Shown here: one piece after another, positions 42,960-50,481 of the stretch
How positions within the stretch are numbered: the stretch's first letter is position 1
Layout of the letters: each line of letters starts with the position of its first letter
Assembly (NCBI RefSeq): GCF_016918015.1
Contig: NZ_JAERMK010000016.1
Location: 22,822 to 86,821, forward strand
From: Glycomyces sp. YM15
GTDB lineage: Bacteria; Actinomycetota; Actinomycetes; Mycobacteriales; Micromonosporaceae
Length of the DNA: 64,000 nt
Direction of reading: 5' to 3'
The notes under the pieces: model-generated
Databases searched by the model: none
Told to the model about the DNA's origin: nothing
Seen by the model: only the letters and a program-made list of their open reading frames with translations
Position numbers and translations under genes: made by a program

Positions 42960-44012
42960 ATGGCTTTGAACGATGAGACGTGCGCTGCGCCCGGGTGTTC
43001 GAATCTGAGCTCCCGACACGGCGAGCATGTGCTTCCGAACTGGCTCATGCGTGCCTTCACTAGCCACGTGTGGCCGCGAGGGCCGTATTCAGCCGGGAAT
43101 TCCAGGTCGGGCCTGGAGCTCGAGTCGACCCAGCCCGCGTACGCGAAGCTGCCCTGCTGCAAGGTGCACAATGCACAGCTTGACACCGTGTTCGAAACGC
43201 ATGGTCACAAAGCTGCGAAACGCCTGTTCGGCATCGAATCGCTACGAAACGACAAGGGCCGCACCGACTACGCGTTGCTGCCCCTGGAGCAGCAACCACC
43301 GCTTGATCAAGCCGAGGCGGACCGGTTCGCGCGGTGGCTCGCGAAGACCATGGTGTTGCTCAACCACCCGCGGACCGTGGAGGCAATGAACAGCCAGCCG
43401 GTGTGGGCTGACCGTGACCGTGCCGCATTTCCGACTTCGGTGTTCACCGACATCTTCAACGGGACGGTGCCCGAAGGGTTGCACCTGTGGATCACCGTCT
43501 CCGAACTGGGAGCGGGCGAGACCGAGTATGTAGACGTTGGCGCTCGCGTGCAGTTGGACCGTTCACTTCGACATCCAGTCGCAGGGGCGTCGCGCGGACT
43601 TGCCCTGCGGCCCGGTGCCGCGGGACTGTTCCTGAACGTCCAGGTCGTGTGGGCGCCGGGGCTCATCGTGGTCCACCCTGATGAGGAGACCGGAGCGGCA
43701 GTCCGCGTTTGGCCGTGTCCGCCGGCGCCGCTTCGGATCGCGGACCTGCCGGTCTTGGACGAGTGGACGGCGAGCCGGTTCCGGTCGACGTTCTACATCG
43801 GTGGGGTTGGGTTCGCGCACGAAGCAGGGCGCACACCGGTGATCGCTGAAGGCGTGTCCACGCTCGCGGTCACCGACACTGCTCGCGGACATGACCTGCA
43901 CTGGTGGGATTTCATGAACGCGGATGCCCGGATTGACGCCGTCGTATTGCACCTGCGGCGCACTGGTGTGCTTCAAGGCGAAATCACGAGGAATGGAAGC
44001 CTCACCGACTAA
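42960..44012 (+). CDS. HNH-like protein with N-terminal zinc site
   Basis: The 350-residue protein begins with a treble-clef-like site: CAAPGC, then GEHVLPNWLMRAF, then KLPCCKVHNAQLDT. The E-H-V and H-N elements resemble HNH-nuclease proteins of the type often seen near defence or repair genes. The rest (residues 110-350) is beta-rich and not recognised. An ATG at 42960 follows the GATC region without a strong SD. It lies upstream of the RNA ligase gene in the same direction, 157 bases away, so it may be functionally linked. Confidence 0.65.
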   Translation: MALNDETCAAPGCSNLSSRHGEHVLPNWLMRAFTSHVWPRGPYSAGNSRSGLELESTQPAYAKLPCCKVHNAQLDTVFETHGHKAAKRLFGIESLRNDKGRTDYALLPLEQQPPLDQAEADRFARWLAKTMVLLNHPRTVEAMNSQPVWADRDRAAFPTSVFTDIFNGTVPEGLHLWITVSELGAGETEYVDVGARVQLDRSLRHPVAGASRGLALRPGAAGLFLNVQVVWAPGLIVVHPDEETGAAVRVWPCPPAPLRIADLPVLDEWTASRFRSTFYIGGVGFAHEAGRTPVIAEGVSTLAVTDTARGHDLHWWDFMNADARIDAVVLHLRRTGVLQGEITRNGSLTD

Positions 44013-44169
44013 TTGAGACTGTCACATCGTGGCAAGTTCGCACGTAGTTCCTCTTCGAGTAGATCACACCACGATACGACTACAACTCGCAAATGATCTG
44101 GGAAAATGATGAGCATTTCGCATAGAATTGAGACACCTCAAACGATTCAATGCGAAGGACGCCCCAGTC
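44013..44169 (+). promoter_or_regulatory. AT-rich promoter region of the Rnl1-type ligase
   Basis: The region between the HNH-like gene and the RNA ligase is conspicuously AT-rich for this window, especially at 44080-44130 (for example AAATGATCTGGGAAAATGATG and CATAGAATTG). It very likely holds the ligase promoter. The -10-like CATAGAAT at 44121-44128 is a candidate, with the -35 unclear. Confidence 0.4.
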
Positions 44170-45369
44170 ATGCTCGCTCTTTCTACTGTCCTTGATGGAC
44201 TCAACGATGCGATTCGAGACGGTCTCGTTACCGCTCGGTGGCACCCCACGCTGCCGTTGACCGTGTACAACTACACGAACGCCTGCCAGTACGCGTGGGC
44301 GTGGACTCCGATCACGACCGCTGCCCGTGGCCTGGTCATTGACGACCACGGGCAAGTCGTTGCTCGCCCGTGGGCGAAGATCTTCAACGCACATGAGCAC
44401 GACCGCGGCCATGCTTTCGCCCCGCCGCTGCCGGACGAGCCGTTCGAGGTGTACGAAAAAGTCGATGGGTCCCTCGCCATCATCTTCTGGTACCAGGGCG
44501 CATGGCGGGTCGCCACGCGGAGCACGTTTGAGTCCGCGCAAGCGCAATGGGCGCAGGCGTGGCTTGACAAGTCCGACACCAGCCGCCTGATCCCTGGCGT
44601 CGTGTACCTCGCCGAGGCCGTGTACCCGCTCAACCGGATCGTGGTCGATTACGGCCCGCGTGAAGACCTCGTGCTGCTCGGCGCGACTCGTTCGGACGGG
44701 TCGGAGTTGCGACTTGCGGAAGCTGCCGAACACTGGCAGGGGATCGGGTCAGTCGTTACGGCGTTCCCGCCGGTGACGTTCCTGGAGTTGTCCCGGCGAG
44801 CCGCCGCCGGTCTTGACCTGACTGGTAAGCCCGTGACCGGCATCGAGTCGGAAGGCTGGGTCATCCGCTACGAGTCCGGTCTGCGCGTCAAGGTCAAGAA
44901 CGAAGACTATGTGCGGCTTGCCGCCGTCGTCGGCGAGATCGGCACTGAGGACGTGTGGCGGTGGACAGCAATCGCTAAGTTCGGCCCGCACTTCCCCGTG
45001 AAGGTGCTCGCCAGGATGCTTTCCTGCCCGTGGTCGGACATTCTCGACCTCGACGGTGACTTCGAAGCCCCCTCACGAGCGGTCATCGAGCAGATCCCCG
45101 ACGAGTACTACCAGCAGTACCGCGACGCTGTCACCCGGTTCGAACAAGAGGCCAGCGCTGTGGTGGAGACCTTGCGGAGCGAGTTTGACCGGCTGCGGCA
45201 TTTGACCGACCGGACCGTGTTCTCGGCTGAGGTGCGGAAGATACCGGACCCTACTGTCCAGCAAGGCCTGTTCCTGCTCTTTGACGGCCGCGACCGGTCA
45301 GTGGAACTGCATGCGTGGAAAGCCGTACGGCCCAAACCTGAGCGGCTGTTCCGCACGTTCAGCTCCTAG
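44170..45369 (+). CDS. T4 Rnl1-type RNA ligase
   Basis: The 399-residue protein resembles the T4 RNA ligase 1 family (PF09511). ARGLVIDDHGQVVARPWAK with IFN precedes the adenylation motif YEKVDGSLAII (Lys97 the predicted nucleophile). GVVYLAEAVYP is motif III-like, ESEGWVIRY motif IV, and RVKVKNEDYVRL motif V. A C-terminal helical domain of about 140 residues follows, as in Rnl1. Rnl1 repairs broken tRNA anticodon loops. The ATG at 44170 has AAGGA 10 bases upstream; a TTG at 44128 is a poorer choice. A terminator follows. The Ro60, Y RNA and RlaP genes lie within 5 kb. Confidence 0.9.
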   Translation: MLALSTVLDGLNDAIRDGLVTARWHPTLPLTVYNYTNACQYAWAWTPITTAARGLVIDDHGQVVARPWAKIFNAHEHDRGHAFAPPLPDEPFEVYEKVDGSLAIIFWYQGAWRVATRSTFESAQAQWAQAWLDKSDTSRLIPGVVYLAEAVYPLNRIVVDYGPREDLVLLGATRSDGSELRLAEAAEHWQGIGSVVTAFPPVTFLELSRRAAAGLDLTGKPVTGIESEGWVIRYESGLRVKVKNEDYVRLAAVVGEIGTEDVWRWTAIAKFGPHFPVKVLARMLSCPWSDILDLDGDFEAPSRAVIEQIPDEYYQQYRDAVTRFEQEASAVVETLRSEFDRLRHLTDRTVFSAEVRKIPDPTVQQGLFLLFDGRDRSVELHAWKAVRPKPERLFRTFSS

Positions 45370-45382
45370 CCCCTGCGCCTTT

Positions 45383-45414
45383 GCGGCCCTGCCCGTTTCG
45401 ACGGGCGGGGCCGC
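45383..45414 (+). terminator. terminator with TTCG loop
   Basis: A 14-bp stem with one G-T pair (45383-45396 with 45401-45414) closed by a TTCG tetraloop lies 13 bases after the RNA ligase stop. Confidence 0.82.
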
Positions 45415-45455
45415 GCCCATGACCAACTCCCGATATGAGAAGACCGCTGCCAACC

Positions 45456-45992
45456 ATGACTCGCACACCAGCTTCTGCCGCTCGAGCGGTTCGTCTCGGA
45501 CACTGCGCCGGAACACTGCTCAGCCCCGCGCTCGCTGCGGCCGCCGCCACCGAAACCGCCGCTGCCCTCTGGCCAGCGCTTCACCTCACGCTCGGCCTGG
45601 CCCAATGGGCGCTCATCGCCGCTGGGCTCATCACGTACGCGACCGTCGGCCGCGCCCACGCGACCGGTGGTCCCTGTCGGCGCTGCACCCGGCGCCCCGC
45701 GGCCGGCACGCGCTGGCACCGGTTCGCGGGCACCCTCGTACAGGCGCTCCTCCGCAGCATTGCGCGCGTGCACCAGCGCACACGCATCCCCGTGAACTTG
45801 TGGACCGTCACGGCCGCGACCGGCGCGTCAGCGCTCGCGCTTATTGCGGTACTCACCTGGATCGTGCCCGGATTCGAGTTCGCGATTGTGCTCGCATTGT
45901 TGGGAGCCACCATCACGGCGCTCCGCAGTAACGATCCCGCCGCCGCTGTTCCCGAAGACGCAAGCGACGCAATGGCAACAGGTCGGCTCTGA
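45456..45992 (+). CDS. small membrane protein
   Basis: The 178-residue protein has a hydrophobic stretch at residues 22-66 that can form two spans, a basic cytoplasmic loop with a CRRC motif, and two more spans near the C-terminus (TAATGASALALIAVLTWIV and FAIVLALLGATITAL). Unknown family. I chose the ATG at 45456; an ATG seven codons earlier is possible. Confidence 0.6.
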   Translation: MTRTPASAARAVRLGHCAGTLLSPALAAAAATETAAALWPALHLTLGLAQWALIAAGLITYATVGRAHATGGPCRRCTRRPAAGTRWHRFAGTLVQALLRSIARVHQRTRIPVNLWTVTAATGASALALIAVLTWIVPGFEFAIVLALLGATITALRSNDPAAAVPEDASDAMATGRL

Positions 45993-46023
45993 ATCCGCGG
46001 ACGCGCTCGGTAAGGTCGTGGAC

Positions 46024-46530
46024 ATGAACGTGCACTTCACTCACCCGTCCGTTCCACCGCTGCATCGCAAGCTCAACCGCGAGGTGAGCCACCGCCTTGC
46101 AGTGATCCTGTTTACGGACGGAGACGGGCACGGTTTCGGAGTCGTCGAGGGAAACACCGGCAACTGTCTCGCGTGGGACGGCCTCTACCGGAACGAGGAC
46201 GTGCCCTCCACGACACCGCTCGACGAGCTCGACTGGGAAACGTGGGACGACATGAGTTCCAAGCTCGTGTTCAAGACGCAGCGTCCCTGGCTTGCCGGCC
46301 CGCTCGGCTTTTGGCTGATGCCGTCCTACAGCGTCGCGAAAGAAGCCGCGGAGCTTGTGAGCAGCTGGGCCGATGACCGCATTGGCGAGGGGCGCCACCA
46401 TGCGAGTTCGACGCTGCGCTGCTACCTCCCGCTGACCGACGAAGCCGCATACGAGGCGCATCTTGCAGCCGAGGACGAGCGACACCAACGGATCCGTTCG
46501 CATCTGGCTGGCGGTCCGAGCGAAACCTGA
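46024..46530 (+). CDS. hypothetical protein
   Basis: The 168-residue product contains RLAVILFTDGDGHGFGVVEG, a Trp-rich LDELDWETWDDM and a late helical SVAKEAAELVSSWADD. Not recognised; it reads as soluble alpha/beta. It lies between the membrane protein and a shared terminator, facing the Ro60 gene. Confidence 0.62.
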   Translation: MNVHFTHPSVPPLHRKLNREVSHRLAVILFTDGDGHGFGVVEGNTGNCLAWDGLYRNEDVPSTTPLDELDWETWDDMSSKLVFKTQRPWLAGPLGFWLMPSYSVAKEAAELVSSWADDRIGEGRHHASSTLRCYLPLTDEAAYEAHLAAEDERHQRIRSHLAGGPSET

Positions 46531-46576
46531 CCGCACGCCCGCCGGTAGCGCGCCGAACTAGGACGCCAGCGAACGC

Positions 46577-46614
46577 AGCGGGCCTTGCACACCACGAGGT
46601 GTGCAGGGCCCGCT
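46577..46614. terminator. bidirectional terminator
   Basis: A 17-bp stem with a single G-T pair (46577-46593 with 46598-46614) and an ACGA loop lies between two convergent genes, 21 bases beyond the Ro60 stop on the other strand. Confidence 0.85.
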
Positions 46615-46635
46615 CTCGTCTGCGTCTAGCTGTCG

Positions 46636-48261
46636 CTAGAACGGCCAGGTGGCGTTCCGCCCGGACTCAAGCAGGCCGATCAAGCGGAAAGCCGCGTCCG
46701 AGAAACCGCCGAACTCGTGCCGGTTTCCAGACCCGGTCGGCATGGCCGCGTTCGCGTACCCGACCAAGTTCCACCCGTAGACGGGGATGTTCGCCGGGAC
46801 TGCCGAGTTCACGTCCCGCCCGTAGTACCCGGACATCGTCTGCATGTCCGACAGCAGCACCACGCGGTCATGCCCCTTGAACGAGCGACGCATCGACTCG
46901 CCAATCTCGGTGCCGTGCCCGACTTCACCGACGCGCTTGCAGAACCGCTGCACCTCCTGCAGGACCGACCCTCCCTTGGGAATGTCATGCCGGAACGTGC
47001 CGGAAGCGAACCCGACAAGGTCAACGTTCGCGCCCCGATAGGCAAGCGCGACACCGAACAGTGCCGCGGCCTGCACCGCCGACACCTGCGACCGCGCCGA
47101 CAGCTTCGCCCCCATGGACGCGGACGTGTCCACCAGGACCAAGGTCCGGCCGGGCAGCGCGGGGATGTTCTCGCACGCCGTGTCCAAAGCCCGCTCGAGC
47201 GCATGCCCCCACCGGAGCGACGGCGCAGCCAGGTACGCGGACAGGAACCGGAACGGCAACTGCCGCGACCGGCGAACCTGGTCAGGGTCGGCGATCCGCG
47301 CGGCCAGCGTCGCCGCCGCAGCGTCGGACACACCGGCTTCGTCCATGGCCCGAAGGTTCCGGATCGCGGCCATGTAACCCATGGACGGCATCAGGGCCTC
47401 CCACAGTCGGGCCTTGTCCACGCTGTCACCGGCGAGCGACAGCGCGTCCTCCCACGTGAACCCGGCGGCCTTCAACCGGTCCGCGTCCAGCAGGACACGC
47501 AGGTTGTCGGCAGCGTCGGCGCGCAGCTGCCGGTTCGCAGCGATCATCTCCAGCGACTGGGGCAGCGGCACGTCATTGTCGAACCGGCGGTTCTGCAGGA
47601 ACGCGAACAGGTCGTCCTGGCGGGTGTCACCGGGGACCGCATGCACCCGGTTGAGGACGTCAGCGAACCGGAGGCCCTTCGATGCCGTGTCGTACTTCAG
47701 TGCCGCGTACTCGGTGTACAGCCGCCGGGTCGCGTCCGCGATGCCGCGCTTGACGGCTTTCGGCTCGTTCCGGCCGAACCGGGAGTGCCAGTACGCCAGG
47801 AACTCGCCGGGCTCGTCCGCGCGCTGCAAGACCGAAGCGACGATCTGCCGCGGCGTCGACGGCACTACCGTCGCGCTGAACTCGTCGTCCAGGTTGAGAC
47901 GCACCTCCTGGTACGCGGCAGGGTTCGCGATGAGGGCCTTGACGGCCTCGGCTGCGCCAACGAGAGACGCCGACCGCATGTTCGCGCCGTTGCGCAGCCA
48001 CGCGAGGAACCGCACAGTCCACTCACGGTCGACTAGAACGACGTCGCGGATCAGTTCAGCGAAGCGGGAGTCGCGGTCGCCCGCAGGCTCATAGAAGGTG
48101 GCTTCGCCGACCATGTTCGAGACCGCAAGCAAGAAAAGTTCCGACTTAGCGTCCCGCGCGAAGCCGGGACCGCCTTCGAACGTGGTCGTGGACGGGGTCG
48201 TCTCGGTCCGGACCGGGGAGGTCACCGCGGCGCGCGTGGTCGGCTTGTTGAACTTTGCCAT
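46636..48261 (-). CDS. rsr: Ro60-family RNA-binding protein (TROVE domain, Rsr)
   Basis: Ro60 forms a ring of HEAT-like helices that holds Y RNA outside and threads misfolded RNA ends through its centre; bacterial Rsr works with exonucleases and in RNA repair. The 541-residue product has the TROVE region (RDAKSELFLLAVSNMVGEAT, WTVRFLAWLRNGANMRSAS, AVKRGIADATRRLYTEYAALKY) and a C-terminal von Willebrand A domain with the MIDAS motif VLVDTSASMGAK near residue 377 and VVLLSDMQT. The length matches Deinococcus Rsr. The ATG at 48261 lies at the end of a terminator hairpin whose arm contains the only AAGGA. A Y RNA gene is directly upstream. Confidence 0.95.
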   Translation of the reverse strand: MAKFNKPTTRAAVTSPVRTETTPSTTTFEGGPGFARDAKSELFLLAVSNMVGEATFYEPAGDRDSRFAELIRDVVLVDREWTVRFLAWLRNGANMRSASLVGAAEAVKALIANPAAYQEVRLNLDDEFSATVVPSTPRQIVASVLQRADEPGEFLAYWHSRFGRNEPKAVKRGIADATRRLYTEYAALKYDTASKGLRFADVLNRVHAVPGDTRQDDLFAFLQNRRFDNDVPLPQSLEMIAANRQLRADAADNLRVLLDADRLKAAGFTWEDALSLAGDSVDKARLWEALMPSMGYMAAIRNLRAMDEAGVSDAAAATLAARIADPDQVRRSRQLPFRFLSAYLAAPSLRWGHALERALDTACENIPALPGRTLVLVDTSASMGAKLSARSQVSAVQAAALFGVALAYRGANVDLVGFASGTFRHDIPKGGSVLQEVQRFCKRVGEVGHGTEIGESMRRSFKGHDRVVLLSDMQTMSGYYGRDVNSAVPANIPVYGWNLVGYANAAMPTGSGNRHEFGGFSDAAFRLIGLLESGRNATWPF

Positions 48262-48266
48262 AGGAA

Positions 48267-48301
48267 AAGGGGGTCCTTCCGCATAGCGGGAGGACCCCCT
48301 T
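48267..48301 (-). terminator. terminator between Y RNA and rsr
   Basis: In the leftward direction a 16-bp stem with one wobble pair (48267-48282 with 48286-48301) and a 3-base loop is followed by TTTTCCT and then the rsr ATG. It should end the Y RNA transcript. The rsr ribosome binding site candidate GGAAGGA lies in its downstream arm, so read-through messages would have it masked. Confidence 0.85.
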
Positions 48302-48306
48302 GTTGC

Positions 48307-48458
48307 CATAGTGGATGCCCGAGAATAAGTCGGCGCGGGGAAACGTAGCGCTCTAGGCCACTGAGCTACCCGCCCTTGCGGGCGGGCCGGGATTCGAACC
48401 CGGGTCACTCTCTTAGCAGGAGAAGTAACCCGCGCCTGCGCACCGGGCATCCACTATG
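48307..48458 (-). ncRNA. yrlA: bacterial Y RNA (YrlA-like) with permuted tRNA-like module
   Basis: Ends 48307-48321 and 48444-48458 form a perfect 15-bp stem; after an internal loop, 48332-48339 and 48429-48436 form 8 bp more. Inside, read leftward, come an anticodon-arm-like hairpin (48424-48408, loop CTGCTAA), a T arm (stem CCGGG, loop TTCGAAT, 48403-48387), a 7-bp acceptor-like stem (48386-48380 with 48375-48369) closed by GCAA, and a D arm (GCTC, loop AGTGGCCTA, GAGC, 48366-48350). This is tRNA in permuted order, with the acceptor end sealed, as expected for tRNA-mimicking Y RNAs. The Ro60 gene follows directly. It cannot be a working tRNA, since no CCA end can form. Confidence 0.88.
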
Positions 48459-48477
48459 CAAAGGTCAGTCCTCCCGA

Positions 48478-48508
48478 GAATTAGGCGGCCACGGGTGTAT
48501 CGCGTCAA
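48478..48508 (-). promoter_or_regulatory. putative promoter of the Y RNA
   Basis: On the minus strand TTGACG (48508-48503) and TAATTC (48483-48478) are separated by 19 bases; a one- or two-base shifted -10 gives 17-18. The expected start falls near 48470, about 12 bases before the terminal stem of the Y RNA. Confidence 0.5.
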
Positions 48509-48597
48509 TACCAGAAATTGATGAAGTATCCGTAACCTTCGCACCGGGAGGCGCGTCTCCAAGTTTAACGCACTGTACCTGTTGCAGGCCAAGGGAT

Positions 48598-48645
48598 ATT
48601 CGCGAATGTAGTCGCGACTACACTTTGCACAGTGTTGCACTGCAA
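48598..48645. promoter_or_regulatory. palindromic operator-like cluster
   Basis: Three symmetric elements are packed here: ATTCGCGAAT (48598-48607), a perfect 16-bp palindrome TGTAGTCGCGACTACA (48607-48622), and TTGCACTGCAA (48635-48645) with a second TTGCAC ten bases earlier. They lie 90-140 bases upstream of the Y RNA promoter and just downstream of the nucleotidyltransferase stop, so they could bind a regulator of the Y RNA-Ro60 unit. Confidence 0.5.
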
Positions 48646-48712
48646 CGACAGTGCAGGACGGAGCATCAACCGAGCGCGTCACTGCGTATGCCGCATCGCC
48701 CGGTTGAAAACC

Positions 48713-49495
48713 CTAGGCAGCATCCCAGTGGCGACGGTGCGCTGCCACTGCCCAAGCCGACACGCGCTCCACATCGGCAGAGGGACGCAACGGCGTCCGA
48801 CTGGCGTCCAGTGCCGCGGCGGCTCGCGCGCGAAGGTCAGCGACCTCAGCGAACACGTCCTCGAGGCTGACGCCGCCGGTCTTGATCGCCAGCGCCCGCT
48901 CTCGGTCAGGGGACCGCATCGGGAGGGTCAACGTGCCGTCTTCGGCAAGTTCGACTGCTTCGGCGCCGAGCCGGTAGGCGTGACTGGCGGCTTTCACGTC
49001 GAAGCCCCACTTCTCGATCAGTTCGGTCCGGACGGGGATGCGGTGCTTGCGGCCTTCACCTTTGAGCTGGTCCACTTGACTGTCGAGGAACCCGAGGAAA
49101 CGACGGACGGCCTGCTGGGACACGACCGCGGGCGCGAGCGCTCGGAGTTCCCCGCCGAGCTCCGTCGACGCATACACCGACGATTCGGGTGCGTACAGGG
49201 GCACGAGCAGGTTCGGGTTGCCGGCGACGACCAAGGTGAGGAATTTCCGCAGACTGTAGATCGTGCCTTCGGAGTCGTCGGCTTGCGACCGGTGGCCTTC
49301 CGGCTGGTCGCGCCACACGTACTGTTCGATCGCGCCGGCGAGGCCGATGACATGCTCGGCCGGTTCGATGAACACGCCGATCTCATCCCGGTCGCTCACC
49401 CCGGGGATCGCAAGGCCGTGAACGCCGGACCCGTCGAGGGTCCGCAGGATCGTGTTCGCGCGGGCGATCGCGCCGCGGTCAGTGTCGGTGGTCAA
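48713..49495 (-). CDS. RlaP-type nucleotidyltransferase (RNA repair pathway)
   Basis: The 260-residue protein matches the predicted nucleotidyltransferase family PF10127 (DNA polymerase beta superfamily, RNA-repair associated). LDGSGVHGLAIPGVSDRDE contains the GSG-x2-HG-x5-SDxD active site, then IGVFIEPAEHVIGL. SLRKFLTLVVAGNPNLLVPLY and the later KAASHAYRLG helix are typical of the family, which occurs beside RNA ligases and Ro60. Its reaction is not established. The most plausible start is TTG at 49495; no ATG or GTG precedes the conserved part at a suitable position. It lies upstream of the Y RNA-rsr unit in the same direction. Confidence 0.85.
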   Translation of the reverse strand: MTTDTDRGAIARANTILRTLDGSGVHGLAIPGVSDRDEIGVFIEPAEHVIGLAGAIEQYVWRDQPEGHRSQADDSEGTIYSLRKFLTLVVAGNPNLLVPLYAPESSVYASTELGGELRALAPAVVSQQAVRRFLGFLDSQVDQLKGEGRKHRIPVRTELIEKWGFDVKAASHAYRLGAEAVELAEDGTLTLPMRSPDRERALAIKTGGVSLEDVFAEVADLRARAAAALDASRTPLRPSADVERVSAWAVAAHRRHWDAA

Positions 49496-49637
49496 GGTGG
49501 TGATCCGTTCTGATGGGGCAGAGAGTTGACGGTAGTCGCGGGGGGAGCAGGCATCGCGACCAAGTTTCGGCCGTTCGGCTGCCGCCCTTGTCGTCTCGGG
49601 GGAGTACGCGTGGCGCATTCGCCCGGAGAATGGTCGG

Positions 49638-50150
49638 ATGGATATCGAGGCGTTCATTCGCGCGGAGATCGACGCTAATGAAGCGTGGGCGCTGGCATGC
49701 TCGGTCCCACCGGTTGAAGGGCAGGACTTGGTCAGCGGCGGTGTGCACTGGCAGTGGGTTCGCGGTCCTGAGGAAACGCCGATCCCCGTGCCGCGGATGC
49801 CGCCCGACGACACCGAGTTGCCACTTGCCGAGTACGGCACCTTGGTCTGGCTTGCAACGAAGGAAACCTGGCCAGTAGAGGACCCTGAAGGAGAAACCGT
49901 GGAAGTGACAGGCGGCTACTCGGCCGGCATCCACGACTTGGACCTCGCCGCGGCCGCGAGCATCGCCCGCTACGACCCCGCACGTGTCCTCGCCGGCGTC
50001 GCGACCAAGCGCGCCCTGCTCGAGCTGGTGCTTGCCGACCAGAACGCGAACGGTGGGAAGAACTCGGACGCCTGGAACCAGGTGATGCGCCTCCTGGCGT
50101 TGGAGTACCGGGACCGTCCGGAATACCGGAAGGCGTGGGCGCCGCGGTAG
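49638..50150 (+). CDS. DUF6221 protein
   Basis: The 170-residue protein fits DUF6221, a streptomycete family: an N-terminal helix DIEAFIRAEIDANEAWAL, an insertion rich in Pro, then ASIARYDPARVLAGVATKRAL and a terminal VMRLLALEYRDRPEYRKAW. The function is unknown; it is frequent on plasmids and prophages. It starts at ATG 49638, divergent from the nucleotidyltransferase gene. Confidence 0.82.
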   Translation: MDIEAFIRAEIDANEAWALACSVPPVEGQDLVSGGVHWQWVRGPEETPIPVPRMPPDDTELPLAEYGTLVWLATKETWPVEDPEGETVEVTGGYSAGIHDLDLAAAASIARYDPARVLAGVATKRALLELVLADQNANGGKNSDAWNQVMRLLALEYRDRPEYRKAWAPR

Positions 50151-50481
50151 CGCTTCGCTGCCGTGAGCGCGCGTATCTGATCGCCGCTTCGTGGTCGGTG
50201 GGGCGGGGTACGGTCGCGGTGTTGCGCCGGACGGAGATCGCAAGGGACTCGCGGCCATGGAGGGCGGGTATGGAAGGTCCCCGGCAGCCAGCTCGGAACT
50301 GGAATGAAGTCCGTGTCCCCGCCCTCCACCTTTCATCGCATCGGGCGGCGCCAGGTGTGCTTCCATGAGAGCTTGAGCTTCAAGCTGGTTGCATCGACGG
50401 GGTCTTTATGCAGGTCGTTGCCCGCTTCGACAGTCATTGCGGCCTTTCAAGTAGCTTTCAAGCTGTTCCTGTGCGGCCCGG
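50151..50481. other. 331 bases with at most a very short gene
   Basis: No convincing gene is seen. On the minus strand a 34-codon frame at 50333-50437 starts with ATG, has AAGG upstream, and encodes a basic peptide ending WKHTWRRPMR; it is possible but weak. A second frame beginning at its stop is not supported downstream, where it would run into DUF6221. Confidence 0.35.

Noticed and set aside
48307-48458. A functional permuted tRNA-Ser(GCU) gene
   Set aside because: The two halves of the acceptor stem are joined by only GCAA, leaving no room for a CCA end, and the whole unit is enclosed in long stems and followed by a Ro60 gene. A Y RNA explains all of this better.
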